Assembly: GCF_016093295.1 (NCBI RefSeq)
Contig: NZ_JAEDAL010000003.1
Span: 248,001 to 312,000 of the forward strand
Length of the DNA stretch: 64,000 bases
DNA from: Inhella gelatinilytica
GTDB lineage: Bacteria > Pseudomonadota > Gammaproteobacteria > Burkholderiales > Burkholderiaceae_C
Reading direction: 5' to 3'
Part shown: in pieces, positions 1 through 7,798 of the stretch
How positions within the stretch are numbered: position 1 is the stretch's first letter
Layout of the letters: every line of letters begins with the position of its first letter
Notes under the pieces: generated by a model
What the model saw: only the letters and a program-made list of their open reading frames with translations
Database searches by the model: none
Told to the model about the DNA's origin: nothing
Translations under genes and position numbers: made by a program

Positions 1-103
1 CTGGCAGCGCTATGGCCTGAGCCCGGTCTATGGCCCCGCCGGGCTGTTGGCGGCCCAGGCGCAGTACAGCTGGGCCGAGTTTCGGGACTGGCTCAGGTCT
101 TAG
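1..103 (+). CDS. C-terminal end of an unidentified protein (cut by window edge)
   Basis: An open frame enters from the left edge and ends at the TAG at 101-103. Only about 33 residues are visible, ending in a Trp/Arg-rich tail (FRDWLRS). The fragment is too short to assign to a family. Its last 11 bases overlap the 3' end of the convergent thioesterase gene, which fits the tight packing seen throughout. Confidence 0.5.
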   Translation, partial: WQRYGLSPVYGPAGLLAAQAQYSWAEFRDWLRS

Positions 104-656
104 GAAACACCAAGCAACTCGTGCTGGCGTGGGCGTAGAGCTTGCCGTCCGGTCCCACCAAGTCCGCCTCGGCCGTGGCCATTTGGCGGCCGCGGTGTCG
201 CACCCGGCCGATGGCTCGAACGCGGGCCGGCTCTTTGTCTTTGAGCGCGCGCACCAGGTTCAGCTTGAACTCCAGCGTCGTGTAGGTTTCTCCGGCTTTC
301 ATCGTGCTGTGCACGGCACACCCCAGGGCGGAATCCAACAGCGTGGCGAACCAACCGCCATGCACCGTGCCCAGGGGGTTGTAGTGGTGCCACAGGGGCT
401 CGCCCTGAAAGACCGCCTGACCCTCAGCCACGTCGACGAGGATGAAGTCCAGCGTGTGCGAAATGGGTGGGGCGGGGAAGCGGCCCGCCAGCATGCCTTG
501 CAGGATCTCGAGCCCTGTGAGCCCCCAGGCCTCTTCGGGCTTGACCAGTTCCCCAAAGGTGGGCTGAGCGTGCGCGCGCTGCCGCTGGCGCACGGCTTCT
601 TCGGCGGTCAGCCAGGTTTCGAGGGTGGATTGGGTCGTCACAGTCACGTCGGTCAT
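93..656 (-). CDS. PaaI-family hotdog acyl-CoA thioesterase
   Basis: This 187-residue protein has the PaaI/YdiI-type hotdog signature: YNPLGTVHGGWFATLLDSA at about residues 92-110 carries the HGG motif and the helix residue (Asp) used for thioester hydrolysis. A sheet-forming core follows (TTLEFKLNLVRAL) and the end resembles other PaaI proteins (YAHASTSCLVF). The family cleaves acyl- or aryl-CoA thioesters in the cytoplasm; the substrate cannot be read from sequence. The N-terminal extension of about 50 residues is longer than in minimal PaaI. It starts 1 base after the xthA stop, so the two are probably co-transcribed. Confidence 0.85.
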   Translation of the reverse strand: MTDVTVTTQSTLETWLTAEEAVRQRQRAHAQPTFGELVKPEEAWGLTGLEILQGMLAGRFPAPPISHTLDFILVDVAEGQAVFQGEPLWHHYNPLGTVHGGWFATLLDSALGCAVHSTMKAGETYTTLEFKLNLVRALKDKEPARVRAIGRVRHRGRQMATAEADLVGPDGKLYAHASTSCLVFPKT

Positions 657-657
657 C

Positions 658-1425
658 TCAGTCTTTCAGGGTCAGCACCACCGGGGCGTGGTCGCTGGGG
701 CGTTCGTTCTTGCGTGGGGCTTTGTCGATGGTGCAGGCCGCCACCTGGCCTTCCAGCGCCTGGGACACCAGGATGTGGTCGATGCGAAGCCCCTGGTTCT
801 TGCGAAAGGCCAGGTTGCGGTAGTCCCACCAGCTCCAGCTCTTGGGCGGCTGCTCGAAGAGGCGGAAGGCGTCCACCAGGCCCAGGCCTTGCAGCGCCTG
901 GAAGTGCGCCCGCTCCTCGGCGGTGCAGTGGATCTGGCCCGCCCAGGCCACCGGGTCGTAGACGTCGCGGTCTTCGGGCGCGATGTTGAAGTCACCCAGC
1001 AGCACCAGTTTGGGGTGCGCGGCCAGCTCTTGCTGCAGCCAGGCCTCCAGCGCGGCCAGCCAGGCCATCTTGTAGGCAAACTTCTCGCTGCCCGGCGCTT
1101 GACCGTTCGGAAAGTAGCCGCCCACCACGCGTACGCCGCCCACCGTGCCGGCAATGACGCGGGCTTGCTCGTCCGCAAAGCCGGGGATGTTCTTGATGAC
1201 GCCCTCGTGCGCGCTGCGGGTGAGCAGGGCGACGCCGTTGTAGGTTTTTTGACCGTGAAAGCTGGCGTGATATCCGGCCGCTTCAAGCTCAGCCGCCGGG
1301 AATTTTTCGTCCGTCAGCTTGGTTTCCTGCAGCACCAGCGCGTCCACGGGGTGGGCCTGCAGCCAGTCCAGCAGTTGGGGAAGGCGCACGGCCAGCGAGT
1401 TGACGTTCCAGGTGGCGATCTGCAT
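658..1425 (-). CDS. xthA: Exodeoxyribonuclease III (AP endonuclease)
   Basis: This 255-residue protein of the exonuclease III/APE1 fold processes abasic sites and 3'-blocked ends in base-excision repair. Visible motifs are the N-terminal [15 protein letters not shown], the metal ligand in LQETKL, the [15 protein letters not shown] loop and the C-terminal RIDHILVS and SDHAPVVL with the catalytic Asp-His. The start at 1425 ([10 protein letters not shown]) is the usual XthA start; an in-frame ATG three codons upstream (1434) is possible. It is divergent from pfp with about 80 bases between them. Confidence 0.95.
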   Translation of the reverse strand: MQIATWNVNSLAVRLPQLLDWLQAHPVDALVLQETKLTDEKFPAAELEAAGYHASFHGQKTYNGVALLTRSAHEGVIKNIPGFADEQARVIAGTVGGVRVVGGYFPNGQAPGSEKFAYKMAWLAALEAWLQQELAAHPKLVLLGDFNIAPEDRDVYDPVAWAGQIHCTAEERAHFQALQGLGLVDAFRLFEQPPKSWSWWDYRNLAFRKNQGLRIDHILVSQALEGQVAACTIDKAPRKNERPSDHAPVVLTLKD

Positions 1426-1507
1426 GGTTCGCATGGTGCTTGCAGGGGGGGCAGGGCCGCCATTCTCCCCGCTAGGATGGGTTGACTGCACCAGGAAGGG
1501 GTACACC

Positions 1508-2722
1508 ATGTCCACCGGAAAAATCCTCGTCGCCCAAGGGGGCGGCCCCACCGCCGTCATCAACCAAAGCCTGGTGGGTGTGGTGCTGGAGGCCCGGCGC
1601 CACCACGGCATCCAGCGCGTGTACGGGGCCCGCCATGGGGTGCGGGGCATCGTGGGCGAAGACTTCGTCGATCTGACCCAGGAAACCAGCCACAACCTAG
1701 AGTTGGTGGCCAACACGCCTGCCGCCGCGCTGGGCAGCACGCGGGACAAGCCTGATCTCGCCTACTGCCAGGAGATGTTCAAGGTGCTGCGCGCCCATGG
1801 CATTGAGCACTTCTTCAACATCGGCGGCAACGACAGCTCGGACACCATCCGCATCGTGGCCGACGAGGCGCGCAAGGCGGGCTACCCGCTGCGCTGCATC
1901 CACATCCCCAAGACCATCGACAACGACCTGGTGCTCAACGACCACACGCCGGGCTTCCCGAGCGCCGCGCGCTTCGTCGCCCAAGCCTTCGCCGGCGCCA
2001 ACCTGGACAATGCCGCGCTGCCCGGGGTTTACATCGGCGTGGTCATGGGCCGGCATGCGGGCTTTTTGACCGCCGCCTCGGCCCTCGGTAAGAAGTTCGA
2101 CGACGACGGCCCGCACCTGATCTACCTGCCTGAGCGGGTGTTTGAGATCGACCGTTTCCTGCTCGATGTGAAGGCCACGATGGAGCGTTACGGGCGCTGC
2201 GTGGTGGCCGTCAGCGAGGGCATCCACGATGCCACCGGCACGCCCATGCTGGTCAAGCTGGCCAAGGACTTGGAGCGGGACGCGCACGGCAACGTGCAAC
2301 TTAGCGGCACCGGCGCCTTGGCCGATTTGCTCTGCGAAGAAATCAAGGCCAAGCTGGGGATCAAGCGCGTGCGTGGCGACACCTTCGGCTACCTGCAGCG
2401 CAGCTTTGTCGGCTGCGTCAGCGACGTGGACCAGCGCGAGGCCCGGGAGGTGGGCGAAAAAGCCGTGCAGTACGCCCTCTGGGGCAACCGCGACGGGTCC
2501 GTCGCCATCCAGCGCAGCGGCACCTACGCCGCCGACTACGCCCTCCTGCCGCTGGAGGCCGTGGCGGGCAAGACCCGCACCATGGAAGACGCTTTCATCA
2601 CAGCCAGCGGCACCGATGTCACCGACGCCTTCCGCCTCTACCTGCGCCCGCTGCTGGGCTCCGGCATGCCCGATGCCTTCCGCCTGCGACCGAACCCGGT
2701 GGAGAAGGTGCTCAATCGCTGA
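1508..2722 (+). CDS. pfp: Pyrophosphate-dependent 6-phosphofructokinase
   Basis: This 404-residue PPi-PFK interconverts fructose-6-phosphate and fructose-1,6-bisphosphate using pyrophosphate. Motifs are [16 protein letters not shown] near the start, [16 protein letters not shown] (catalytic Asp) and MGRHAGFL. The PKTIDND form and the GGNDS loop are typical of the PPi-linked branch, not the ATP-linked branch, which has GGDGS. The ATG at 1508 follows an AAGGGG Shine-Dalgarno sequence. It converges with the DUF4337 gene with 13 bases between stops, so termination must be close. Confidence 0.93.
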   Translation: MSTGKILVAQGGGPTAVINQSLVGVVLEARRHHGIQRVYGARHGVRGIVGEDFVDLTQETSHNLELVANTPAAALGSTRDKPDLAYCQEMFKVLRAHGIEHFFNIGGNDSSDTIRIVADEARKAGYPLRCIHIPKTIDNDLVLNDHTPGFPSAARFVAQAFAGANLDNAALPGVYIGVVMGRHAGFLTAASALGKKFDDDGPHLIYLPERVFEIDRFLLDVKATMERYGRCVVAVSEGIHDATGTPMLVKLAKDLERDAHGNVQLSGTGALADLLCEEIKAKLGIKRVRGDTFGYLQRSFVGCVSDVDQREAREVGEKAVQYALWGNRDGSVAIQRSGTYAADYALLPLEAVAGKTRTMEDAFITASGTDVTDAFRLYLRPLLGSGMPDAFRLRPNPVEKVLNR

Positions 2723-2735
2723 GCCCTGGCGCGCC

Positions 2736-3323
2736 TTAAACGTGCCCCCAGGCCAACCCCCCGAGCACCACGCCGACGCCGCCCAGGGCTAGGGTGCCCC
2801 ATTCCAGCCACTTGCGCTCGGTCAGCAGGGCGATGGCGGCCAGTGCGATGGCGACTTGCAGCGCCGTGGTGGCCTGCGCCCAGCGGTGGTGCTGGTGCAT
2901 TTGCTCGGCGCTTTGGCGGTCAAAGGCGACGGATTCCTTTTCCAGCGACTCGGCCTTGGCCTTGATGTCGTCCTTCTCGGCCTTGTAGCGCTCAATCTCC
3001 TTGCGGTAAGCATCGCGGCGCTCCCCTTCGGGCAGTAGGCTCACGCCGAGCTCGGCCAGGTTTTGTTTGCTGCTCTTGCTTTGGTAGTAGGCCCACTGGT
3101 TGGAGGCCTCGGTCTTTTTGATGGCGGCGTCGTTCTTGAAGAGCGCCGCATTGGCCTGGGTGGCACCACCCTGGTAGCTGAAGAGCGCGCCGATGGTGGC
3201 CAGCACGGCGGTGATGACGGCCAATTGCCCCTTCAGGCCGTCCGCCCCGTGGCCTTTGGCGTGGGCGGCGTGCTCCAGTTCGTGGTCGTGGGGGCCGTGG
3301 ACGTGAAAACCGTGTCCGCTCAT
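2736..3323 (-). CDS. DUF4337 membrane protein
   Basis: This 195-residue protein matches the DUF4337 layout: a His-rich cytoplasmic start (HGFHVHGPHDHELEHAAH), a transmembrane segment near residues 33-50, a charged coiled-coil middle (AEKDDIKAKAESLEKESVAF) and two C-terminal membrane segments ending GGLAWGHV. The function of the family is unknown. The His-rich head could bind metal, which is only inference; the neighbouring sodC is also His-rich. Confidence 0.8.
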   Translation of the reverse strand: MSGHGFHVHGPHDHELEHAAHAKGHGADGLKGQLAVITAVLATIGALFSYQGGATQANAALFKNDAAIKKTEASNQWAYYQSKSSKQNLAELGVSLLPEGERRDAYRKEIERYKAEKDDIKAKAESLEKESVAFDRQSAEQMHQHHRWAQATTALQVAIALAAIALLTERKWLEWGTLALGGVGVVLGGLAWGHV

Positions 3324-3367
3324 GGGGTTTGCTCCGAAATGTGCACTCAAGGGTTCCAGGAATAGCA

Positions 3368-3389
3368 ACGGGGCACCGCAGTGCCCCGT
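3368..3389. terminator. Hairpin between sodC and the DUF4337 gene
   Basis: A perfect 9-bp inverted repeat (ACGGGGCAC, loop CGCA, GTGCCCCGT) lies 42 bases past the sodC stop and about 45 bases upstream of the DUF4337 start. There is no clear T-tract on the minus strand, so it may be a weak or factor-assisted terminator for sodC or a structure in the DUF4337 leader. Confidence 0.45.
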
Positions 3390-3430
3390 CGCGTTCCGTC
3401 TGGCCCCGGATTGTGCCGAAGCGGCGGGTT

Positions 3431-3991
3431 TCAATGCCCGGCGATCACCCCGCAGGCGATACGCGGCCCCGAGTTGCCGGTGGGCTGGGTTTTGAAATCG
3501 TCGGCGTCCGCATGCACGATGAGGCCGCGGCCGATGATGCCTGCCCCACCCCGCAGGCTGAGCCCGTGCAGGTGCAGCTTTTGGTTGACCTTGCCCTGGG
3601 CATCGGCCGTGAGGTTGGGCAGGTCGCCGACGTGCCGCTCGCCCTCCTGCGGGCCATGGGGCTTGCCGGTGGGGTTGAAGTGCGGCCCGGCGCTGGTGAA
3701 GTCGGCGCTGGCGCAATTGCCCTTTTCGTGCACGTGGAAACCGTGGGTGGAGCCCGGGGCCAGGCCACTGAGCATGACGTGAGCCATCAGGTGGCCGTCA
3801 TGGGCATGGAACATCACCATGCCGCTGACCCCACTGGTGGCGGTGGGCGAGAGGGTGGCCATGGCCATTTTTTGGTGGTCCATGCCGCCATGGGCCTCAT
3901 GTCCGGCGTGTTTGCCTTGGGGGCCGGGGCCGGCACAGGCGCCGAGCAACAGGCTGGCGCAGGCCAGGGCGAGGGTGTGGATGCGGTTCAT
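3431..3991 (-). CDS. sodC: Periplasmic Cu,Zn superoxide dismutase, lipoprotein type
   Basis: This 186-residue SodC dismutes superoxide in the periplasm. Copper/zinc ligands are visible in HGFHVHEKGNC, GPHFNP, HVGDLPNL and IVHADADDF, and the active-site Arg lies in GPRIACGVI near the C-terminus. The N-terminus is a lipoprotein signal (LLLGAC lipobox at about residues 14-19). A His/Met-rich linker (KHAGHEAHGGMDHQKMAM) follows, of a kind that in some SodC proteins helps capture copper. Confidence 0.93.
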   Translation of the reverse strand: MNRIHTLALACASLLLGACAGPGPQGKHAGHEAHGGMDHQKMAMATLSPTATSGVSGMVMFHAHDGHLMAHVMLSGLAPGSTHGFHVHEKGNCASADFTSAGPHFNPTGKPHGPQEGERHVGDLPNLTADAQGKVNQKLHLHGLSLRGGAGIIGRGLIVHADADDFKTQPTGNSGPRIACGVIAGH

Positions 3992-4073
3992 GGCAGCTCT
4001 CCGAAAAGGAAGGCCGTCATCCTGCTCCCGTTTCAGGCGGGGCGCCCCCGTGGTTTCGTGGGGGATCCTGCAA

Positions 4074-4565
4074 TCAGGGGAGGGGGCGGCTGGCGGTCAG
4101 GAAGCGATAGCGAAGACCGCTCGCCGCGGTCTGCCAAGGTGCAGCAACCGTTTGCCAGTTCTCAGGCAAGGCCGGGAAGAAGCAGTCCGCCTGTGGGTAG
4201 TCCGCCGCGACCTCGGTCAACTCGATGCGCTGCGCCCGATCCAGGGCTTGGGCATAGACCTGGGCGCCGCCAATCACCCACAGCTCGGGCTCGCCGGCAC
4301 AGCGCGCCAGGGCTTCGTCCAGCGTGGCCACGGTTTCCGCGCCTGCGATGGCGGTGCCCCGTGTGAGCACGAGGTTGCGGCGGCCGGGCAGGGGGCGAAA
4401 CCGTGGGGGCAGGGATTCCCAGGTCTTGCGGCCCATGAGAACCGGCTTGCCCAGCGTGAGCTGCTTGAAGTGCGCCATGTCCTCGGGCAGGTGCCAAAGC
4501 AACTGGTTGTCGGCTCCGAGTTCGCGGTTGCGGCCTTGTGCCGCGATGAGCACGAGCGTGGTCAT
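4074..4565 (-). CDS. folA: Dihydrofolate reductase
   Basis: This 163-residue DHFR reduces dihydrofolate to tetrahydrofolate with NADPH. Motifs are the start [16 protein letters not shown], the substrate-loop [11 protein letters not shown] (with the catalytic acidic residue), [17 protein letters not shown] and the C-terminal YRFLTASRP. The start codon overlaps the thyA stop by 4 bases (ATGA), so the pair is translationally coupled; DHFR regenerates the folate oxidised by thymidylate synthase. Confidence 0.96.
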   Translation of the reverse strand: MTTLVLIAAQGRNRELGADNQLLWHLPEDMAHFKQLTLGKPVLMGRKTWESLPPRFRPLPGRRNLVLTRGTAIAGAETVATLDEALARCAGEPELWVIGGAQVYAQALDRAQRIELTEVAADYPQADCFFPALPENWQTVAAPWQTAASGLRYRFLTASRPLP

Positions 4566-5368
4566 ACCGCGACAGGCGCCTTGATGAGAGGGTGGTGCTG
4601 GTAGTCCACCAACTCGAAGTCGTCGAATTCGTACTCAAAAAGGCTGGCCGGCTTGCGCTGGATGCGGAGCGTGGGGAAGGGGTAGGGCGCGCGCGCGAGC
4701 TGGGTTTCAACCTGCTCGGTGTGGTTGCTGTAGAGGTGGCAATCGCCGCCGGTCCAGATGAAGTCGCCCACGTCCAGGTTGCACTGCTGGGCCACCATGT
4801 GGGTCAGCAAGGCGTAGCTGGCGATGTTGAAGGGCACGCCCAAAAAGATGTCGGCGCTGCGCTGGTAGAGCTGGCAACTGAGCTTGCCGTCCGCCACGTA
4901 GAACTGGAACAGCGCATGGCAGGGCATGAGGGCCATCTTGGGCAGGTCGGCGACGTTCCAGGCGCTCACCACTAGGCGGCGGCTGTCGGGGTTGCTTTGG
5001 ATTTGGCGCAGGATGTCGCTGATTTGGTCGATGTGGCCGCCCTCGGGCGTGGGCCAGTTGCGCCACTGCACGCCGTAGACGGGGCCGAGCTCGCCGTCCT
5101 CGCGCGCCCACTCGTCCCAAATGCTGCAGCCGCGCTCCTGCAGCCACTTCACGTTGCTGTCGCCGCGCAGGAACCAGAGCAGTTCCAGAACGATGCTCTT
5201 CCAGTGCACCTTCTTGGTGGTCACTAGCGGAAAGCCCTCGCTCAAGGGGAAGCGCATTTGGTAGCCAAAGACCGAGCGGGTGCCGGTGCCCGTGCGGTCG
5301 GTCTTCAGGGCGCCCGTGGTGTGGACGTGGCGCATGAAGTCTTCGAAGGTGGAGCGGATGGGGTGCAT
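4562..5368 (-). CDS. thyA: Thymidylate synthase
   Basis: This 268-residue ThyA makes dTMP from dUMP and methylene-tetrahydrofolate. Diagnostic motifs are [12 protein letters not shown], the catalytic Cys in [12 protein letters not shown], the dUMP-binding [18 protein letters not shown] and [10 protein letters not shown]. The ATG at 5368 gives a length close to the 264 residues of E. coli ThyA. It is the upstream partner of folA and begins 5 bases after the ccdB stop, which places the toxin-antitoxin pair and thyA-folA in one direction. Confidence 0.96.
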   Translation of the reverse strand: MHPIRSTFEDFMRHVHTTGALKTDRTGTGTRSVFGYQMRFPLSEGFPLVTTKKVHWKSIVLELLWFLRGDSNVKWLQERGCSIWDEWAREDGELGPVYGVQWRNWPTPEGGHIDQISDILRQIQSNPDSRRLVVSAWNVADLPKMALMPCHALFQFYVADGKLSCQLYQRSADIFLGVPFNIASYALLTHMVAQQCNLDVGDFIWTGGDCHLYSNHTEQVETQLARAPYPFPTLRIQRKPASLFEYEFDDFELVDYQHHPLIKAPVAV

Positions 5369-5373
5369 GGCAA

Positions 5374-5685
5374 TCAGTGCCCGGTGAGGAGGAAATCGAG
5401 CGCGTCTTCGATGACGAAACGCTGCTCGCGCAAAGTCGCCACGGGCTGGCGCAACCATTGTTTGGGGAAGGTGCCGAGGTTGGAGGTGTCCGCAAAGAGC
5501 GAAACGCCGTCCACAACCACGATGGGGTTGAGCCGCTCAAACGGCCGCACCGAACCGATCCGGCACAGTGGCACCACCACGCGGGTGGCCAATTGGCTCA
5601 GGTGATCGGCCTGAACATCCAGCCAGTAAGGCGTGTGATGCCGCTCGTCATCCAGGGGCGAGCGGTACACGTCAAACCGGGCCAT
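5374..5685 (-). CDS. ccdB: CcdB-family toxin
   Basis: This 103-residue protein matches CcdB in length and pattern: a start like ARFDVYRSP, then [29 protein letters not shown] and a C-terminal helix. F-plasmid CcdB poisons DNA gyrase using a terminal Trp-Gly-Ile; here the end is LLTGH, so gyrase poisoning is uncertain. The gene overlaps its antitoxin by 14 bases, which supports a true toxin-antitoxin pair and decides the start at 5685. Confidence 0.85.
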   Translation of the reverse strand: MARFDVYRSPLDDERHHTPYWLDVQADHLSQLATRVVVPLCRIGSVRPFERLNPIVVVDGVSLFADTSNLGTFPKQWLRQPVATLREQRFVIEDALDFLLTGH

Positions 5686-5944
5686 TGTGGGCGTCCTGCT
5701 CGGCCAAGAAGCGCTGAATGCGCTGGCTGAAGGTGCCTTCGCGCTCAATGCGGGCGTTGTACTCCGCAATGGCTTCCTTGTTGTCCTCATTCCAGCGCTC
5801 CCAGTAGCGGCGCTGCACCTCGGCGGCCAGCAACTCGTCCACGGTGGCGGAGATGTTGAGCCCCAGCTCCTTGGCCAGATCCAGCACCTTGGCGTTCAGC
5901 GTTAGGTTGGTGGCCCGCTTGGGCCCGTCGTCAAATCTCGGCAT
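5672..5944 (-). CDS. ccdA: CcdA-family antitoxin
   Basis: This 90-residue protein has the CcdA arrangement: an N-terminal ribbon-helix-helix DNA-binding part (KRATNLTLNAKVLDLAKELGL) and a C-terminal toxin-wrapping part with the conserved WERWNEDNKEAIAEYN stretch. It would neutralise CcdB and autoregulate the pair. It is the first gene of the pair and lies 29 bases past the ABC exporter region. Confidence 0.87.
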   Translation of the reverse strand: MPRFDDGPKRATNLTLNAKVLDLAKELGLNISATVDELLAAEVQRRYWERWNEDNKEAIAEYNARIEREGTFSQRIQRFLAEQDAHNGPV

Positions 5945-5973
5945 GGTGAGCCTCCATTCGGTATGCGCATGAA

Positions 5974-7764
5974 TTATGCGCGTCCGAACTGCAGCGCCGC
6001 CAGGCGGGCGTAAGCGCCGCCGCGCGCAATCAGGGCCTCGTGCGTGCCGACCTCAACGACCCGGCCATGCTCCAACACCACGATGCGGGTGGCGTGCTGT
6101 ACGGTGGCCAAGCGGTGGGCGATGACCAGGGTCGAGCGCCCGGCCATGGCCGCATCCAGCGCCTGCTGCACCCAGCGCTCGCTTTCGGCGTCCAGGGCGC
6201 TGGTGGCCTCGTCCAGCAGCAAAAGCGGCGGGTTCTTCAAGATGGCGCGGGCAATGGCGATGCGTTGCCGCTGCCCACCTGAGAGCCGCACGCCGCGCTC
6301 CCCCAGGAAGGTGTTGTAGCCCTCGGGCAGGCGGCTCAAGAATTCGTGGGCATAGGCCGCCTTGGCGGCCTCGATCACCTCGGCTTCGCTGGCCTCGGGC
6401 CGGCCGTAGCGGATGTTCTCCAGCGCGTTGGTGCTGAAGATGGTGCTGTCTTGGGGGACGAAACCAATCCGGCCCCGCAGCTCCCCCAGGGCCAGGTCTT
6501 GGAGGGGCACGCCGTCCAATTCGATGCGTCCGCTCTCCGCTTCGTAAAAACGCTGCAAGAGCTGGAACACCGTGGTCTTGCCGGCCCCGCTGGCGCCCAC
6601 CAGGGCGACGGTTTCGCCTGGCGCCAGGTCCAGGTCGAAGTCCGCCAGGGCCAAGGTGTCGGGCCGCGAGGGGTAGCGGAAGCTGAGCCCCCGCACCTGC
6701 AGCCGCGCACCGCCCGCTGCCGCTGGCAGCGGGGTGGGGCGGGCCGGTTCTTGAACGGGGGACTCGCTGTTCAGCAGCTCCACCAGGCGCTCCGTGGCAC
6801 CCGCCGCGCGCATCACATCGCCCCAGACTTCGGCCAGCACAGCGACGCTGGAGAGCAGCAGCACCACGTAGACCACCGACTGCGCCAGATGCCCCGCGCT
6901 GATGCGCCCGGCAATCACCGCCTGCGTGCCCTGGTACAGGCCCCAGAGCAGGCCCGCGAAGTTGGCCACGATGACAAAGGCGATCAGCGCGGCGCGCAGC
7001 TTGGCGCGGCGGCGGGCCGTGTCAAAGGCGGCCTCGGTGGCCGCGGCAAAGCGCTGGGCCTCGCGCGGCTCTTGGCCATAGCTCTGCACCACGGGAATCG
7101 CGTTCAGCACCTCGCCCGCAATGGCGGAGGCATCGGCCATGCGGTCCTGGCTGGCGCGCGAGAGCTTGCGCACGCGCCGGCTCCACACCAGGGTGGGCAG
7201 CACCACCAGCAGCAAGAGCCCCAGCACCTGGGCCATGACTACGGGGTTGGTGACGACCAGCATCACCAGCGCCCCCAGCGCCATCAAGACATTGCGCAGC
7301 CCCATGCTGAGCGAGGAGCCGACCACGGTTTGCACCAGGGTGGTGTCCGTGGTCAGGCGCGAGAGCACCTCCCCCGTGCGCGTGGTTTCAAAGAACCCGG
7401 GGCTGTGGCCGATCACCCGGGCGTAAACCGCCGCCCGCACGTCCGCCGTGATGCGCTCGCCCAGCCAGGTCACCAGGTAGAAGCGCGAGGCCGAGAGCAC
7501 GCCCAGCAGGGCGCCCACGCCGAACAGTGCCAGGAAGTGACCCTGCAGGGCCATCAGCTGCGCGCTGCGGTCTTGTGGCAGCAGGCCGGCATCGACCAGG
7601 CGGCCCAGGGCGACCGGAAAAAGCAAGGTGGTGAGGGCCGCGCCCACCAGGAGCACCGCCGCCAGCGTCAAGCGCCCGCGGTAGGGCCGCAAGAAGGGCA
7701 TCAGGCCGCGCAAGGCGGCGGGGGAGTGGCCCTTGGGGCGTTCGGTCGAAGTGGCGGCAGACAT
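5974..7764 (-). CDS. ABC exporter, permease fused to ATPase (MsbA/LmrA type)
   Basis: This 596-residue half-transporter has an N-terminal six-helix ABC_membrane domain (about residues 25-310) and a C-terminal nucleotide-binding domain with Walker A GASGAGKTTV, signature LSGGQRQR, Walker B LLLLDEATSALD and the switch His in IAHRLATV. Such homodimeric exporters move lipids or hydrophobic compounds across the inner membrane; the substrate is not evident. The start at 7764 (MSAATSTERPKG) is chosen because the upstream extension is Arg/Ser-rich and unlike the family. Confidence 0.9.
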   Translation of the reverse strand: MSAATSTERPKGHSPAALRGLMPFLRPYRGRLTLAAVLLVGAALTTLLFPVALGRLVDAGLLPQDRSAQLMALQGHFLALFGVGALLGVLSASRFYLVTWLGERITADVRAAVYARVIGHSPGFFETTRTGEVLSRLTTDTTLVQTVVGSSLSMGLRNVLMALGALVMLVVTNPVVMAQVLGLLLLVVLPTLVWSRRVRKLSRASQDRMADASAIAGEVLNAIPVVQSYGQEPREAQRFAAATEAAFDTARRRAKLRAALIAFVIVANFAGLLWGLYQGTQAVIAGRISAGHLAQSVVYVVLLLSSVAVLAEVWGDVMRAAGATERLVELLNSESPVQEPARPTPLPAAAGGARLQVRGLSFRYPSRPDTLALADFDLDLAPGETVALVGASGAGKTTVFQLLQRFYEAESGRIELDGVPLQDLALGELRGRIGFVPQDSTIFSTNALENIRYGRPEASEAEVIEAAKAAYAHEFLSRLPEGYNTFLGERGVRLSGGQRQRIAIARAILKNPPLLLLDEATSALDAESERWVQQALDAAMAGRSTLVIAHRLATVQHATRIVVLEHGRVVEVGTHEALIARGGAYARLAALQFGRA

Positions 7765-7798
7765 GGGCGCGCATCCTGCCATGCCCCGAAAGATCCCC

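Noticed and set aside
4040-4066. CCCCC/GGGGG hairpin as a folA terminator
   Set aside because: Only five pairs with a 10-base loop and no T-tract; too weak to call.
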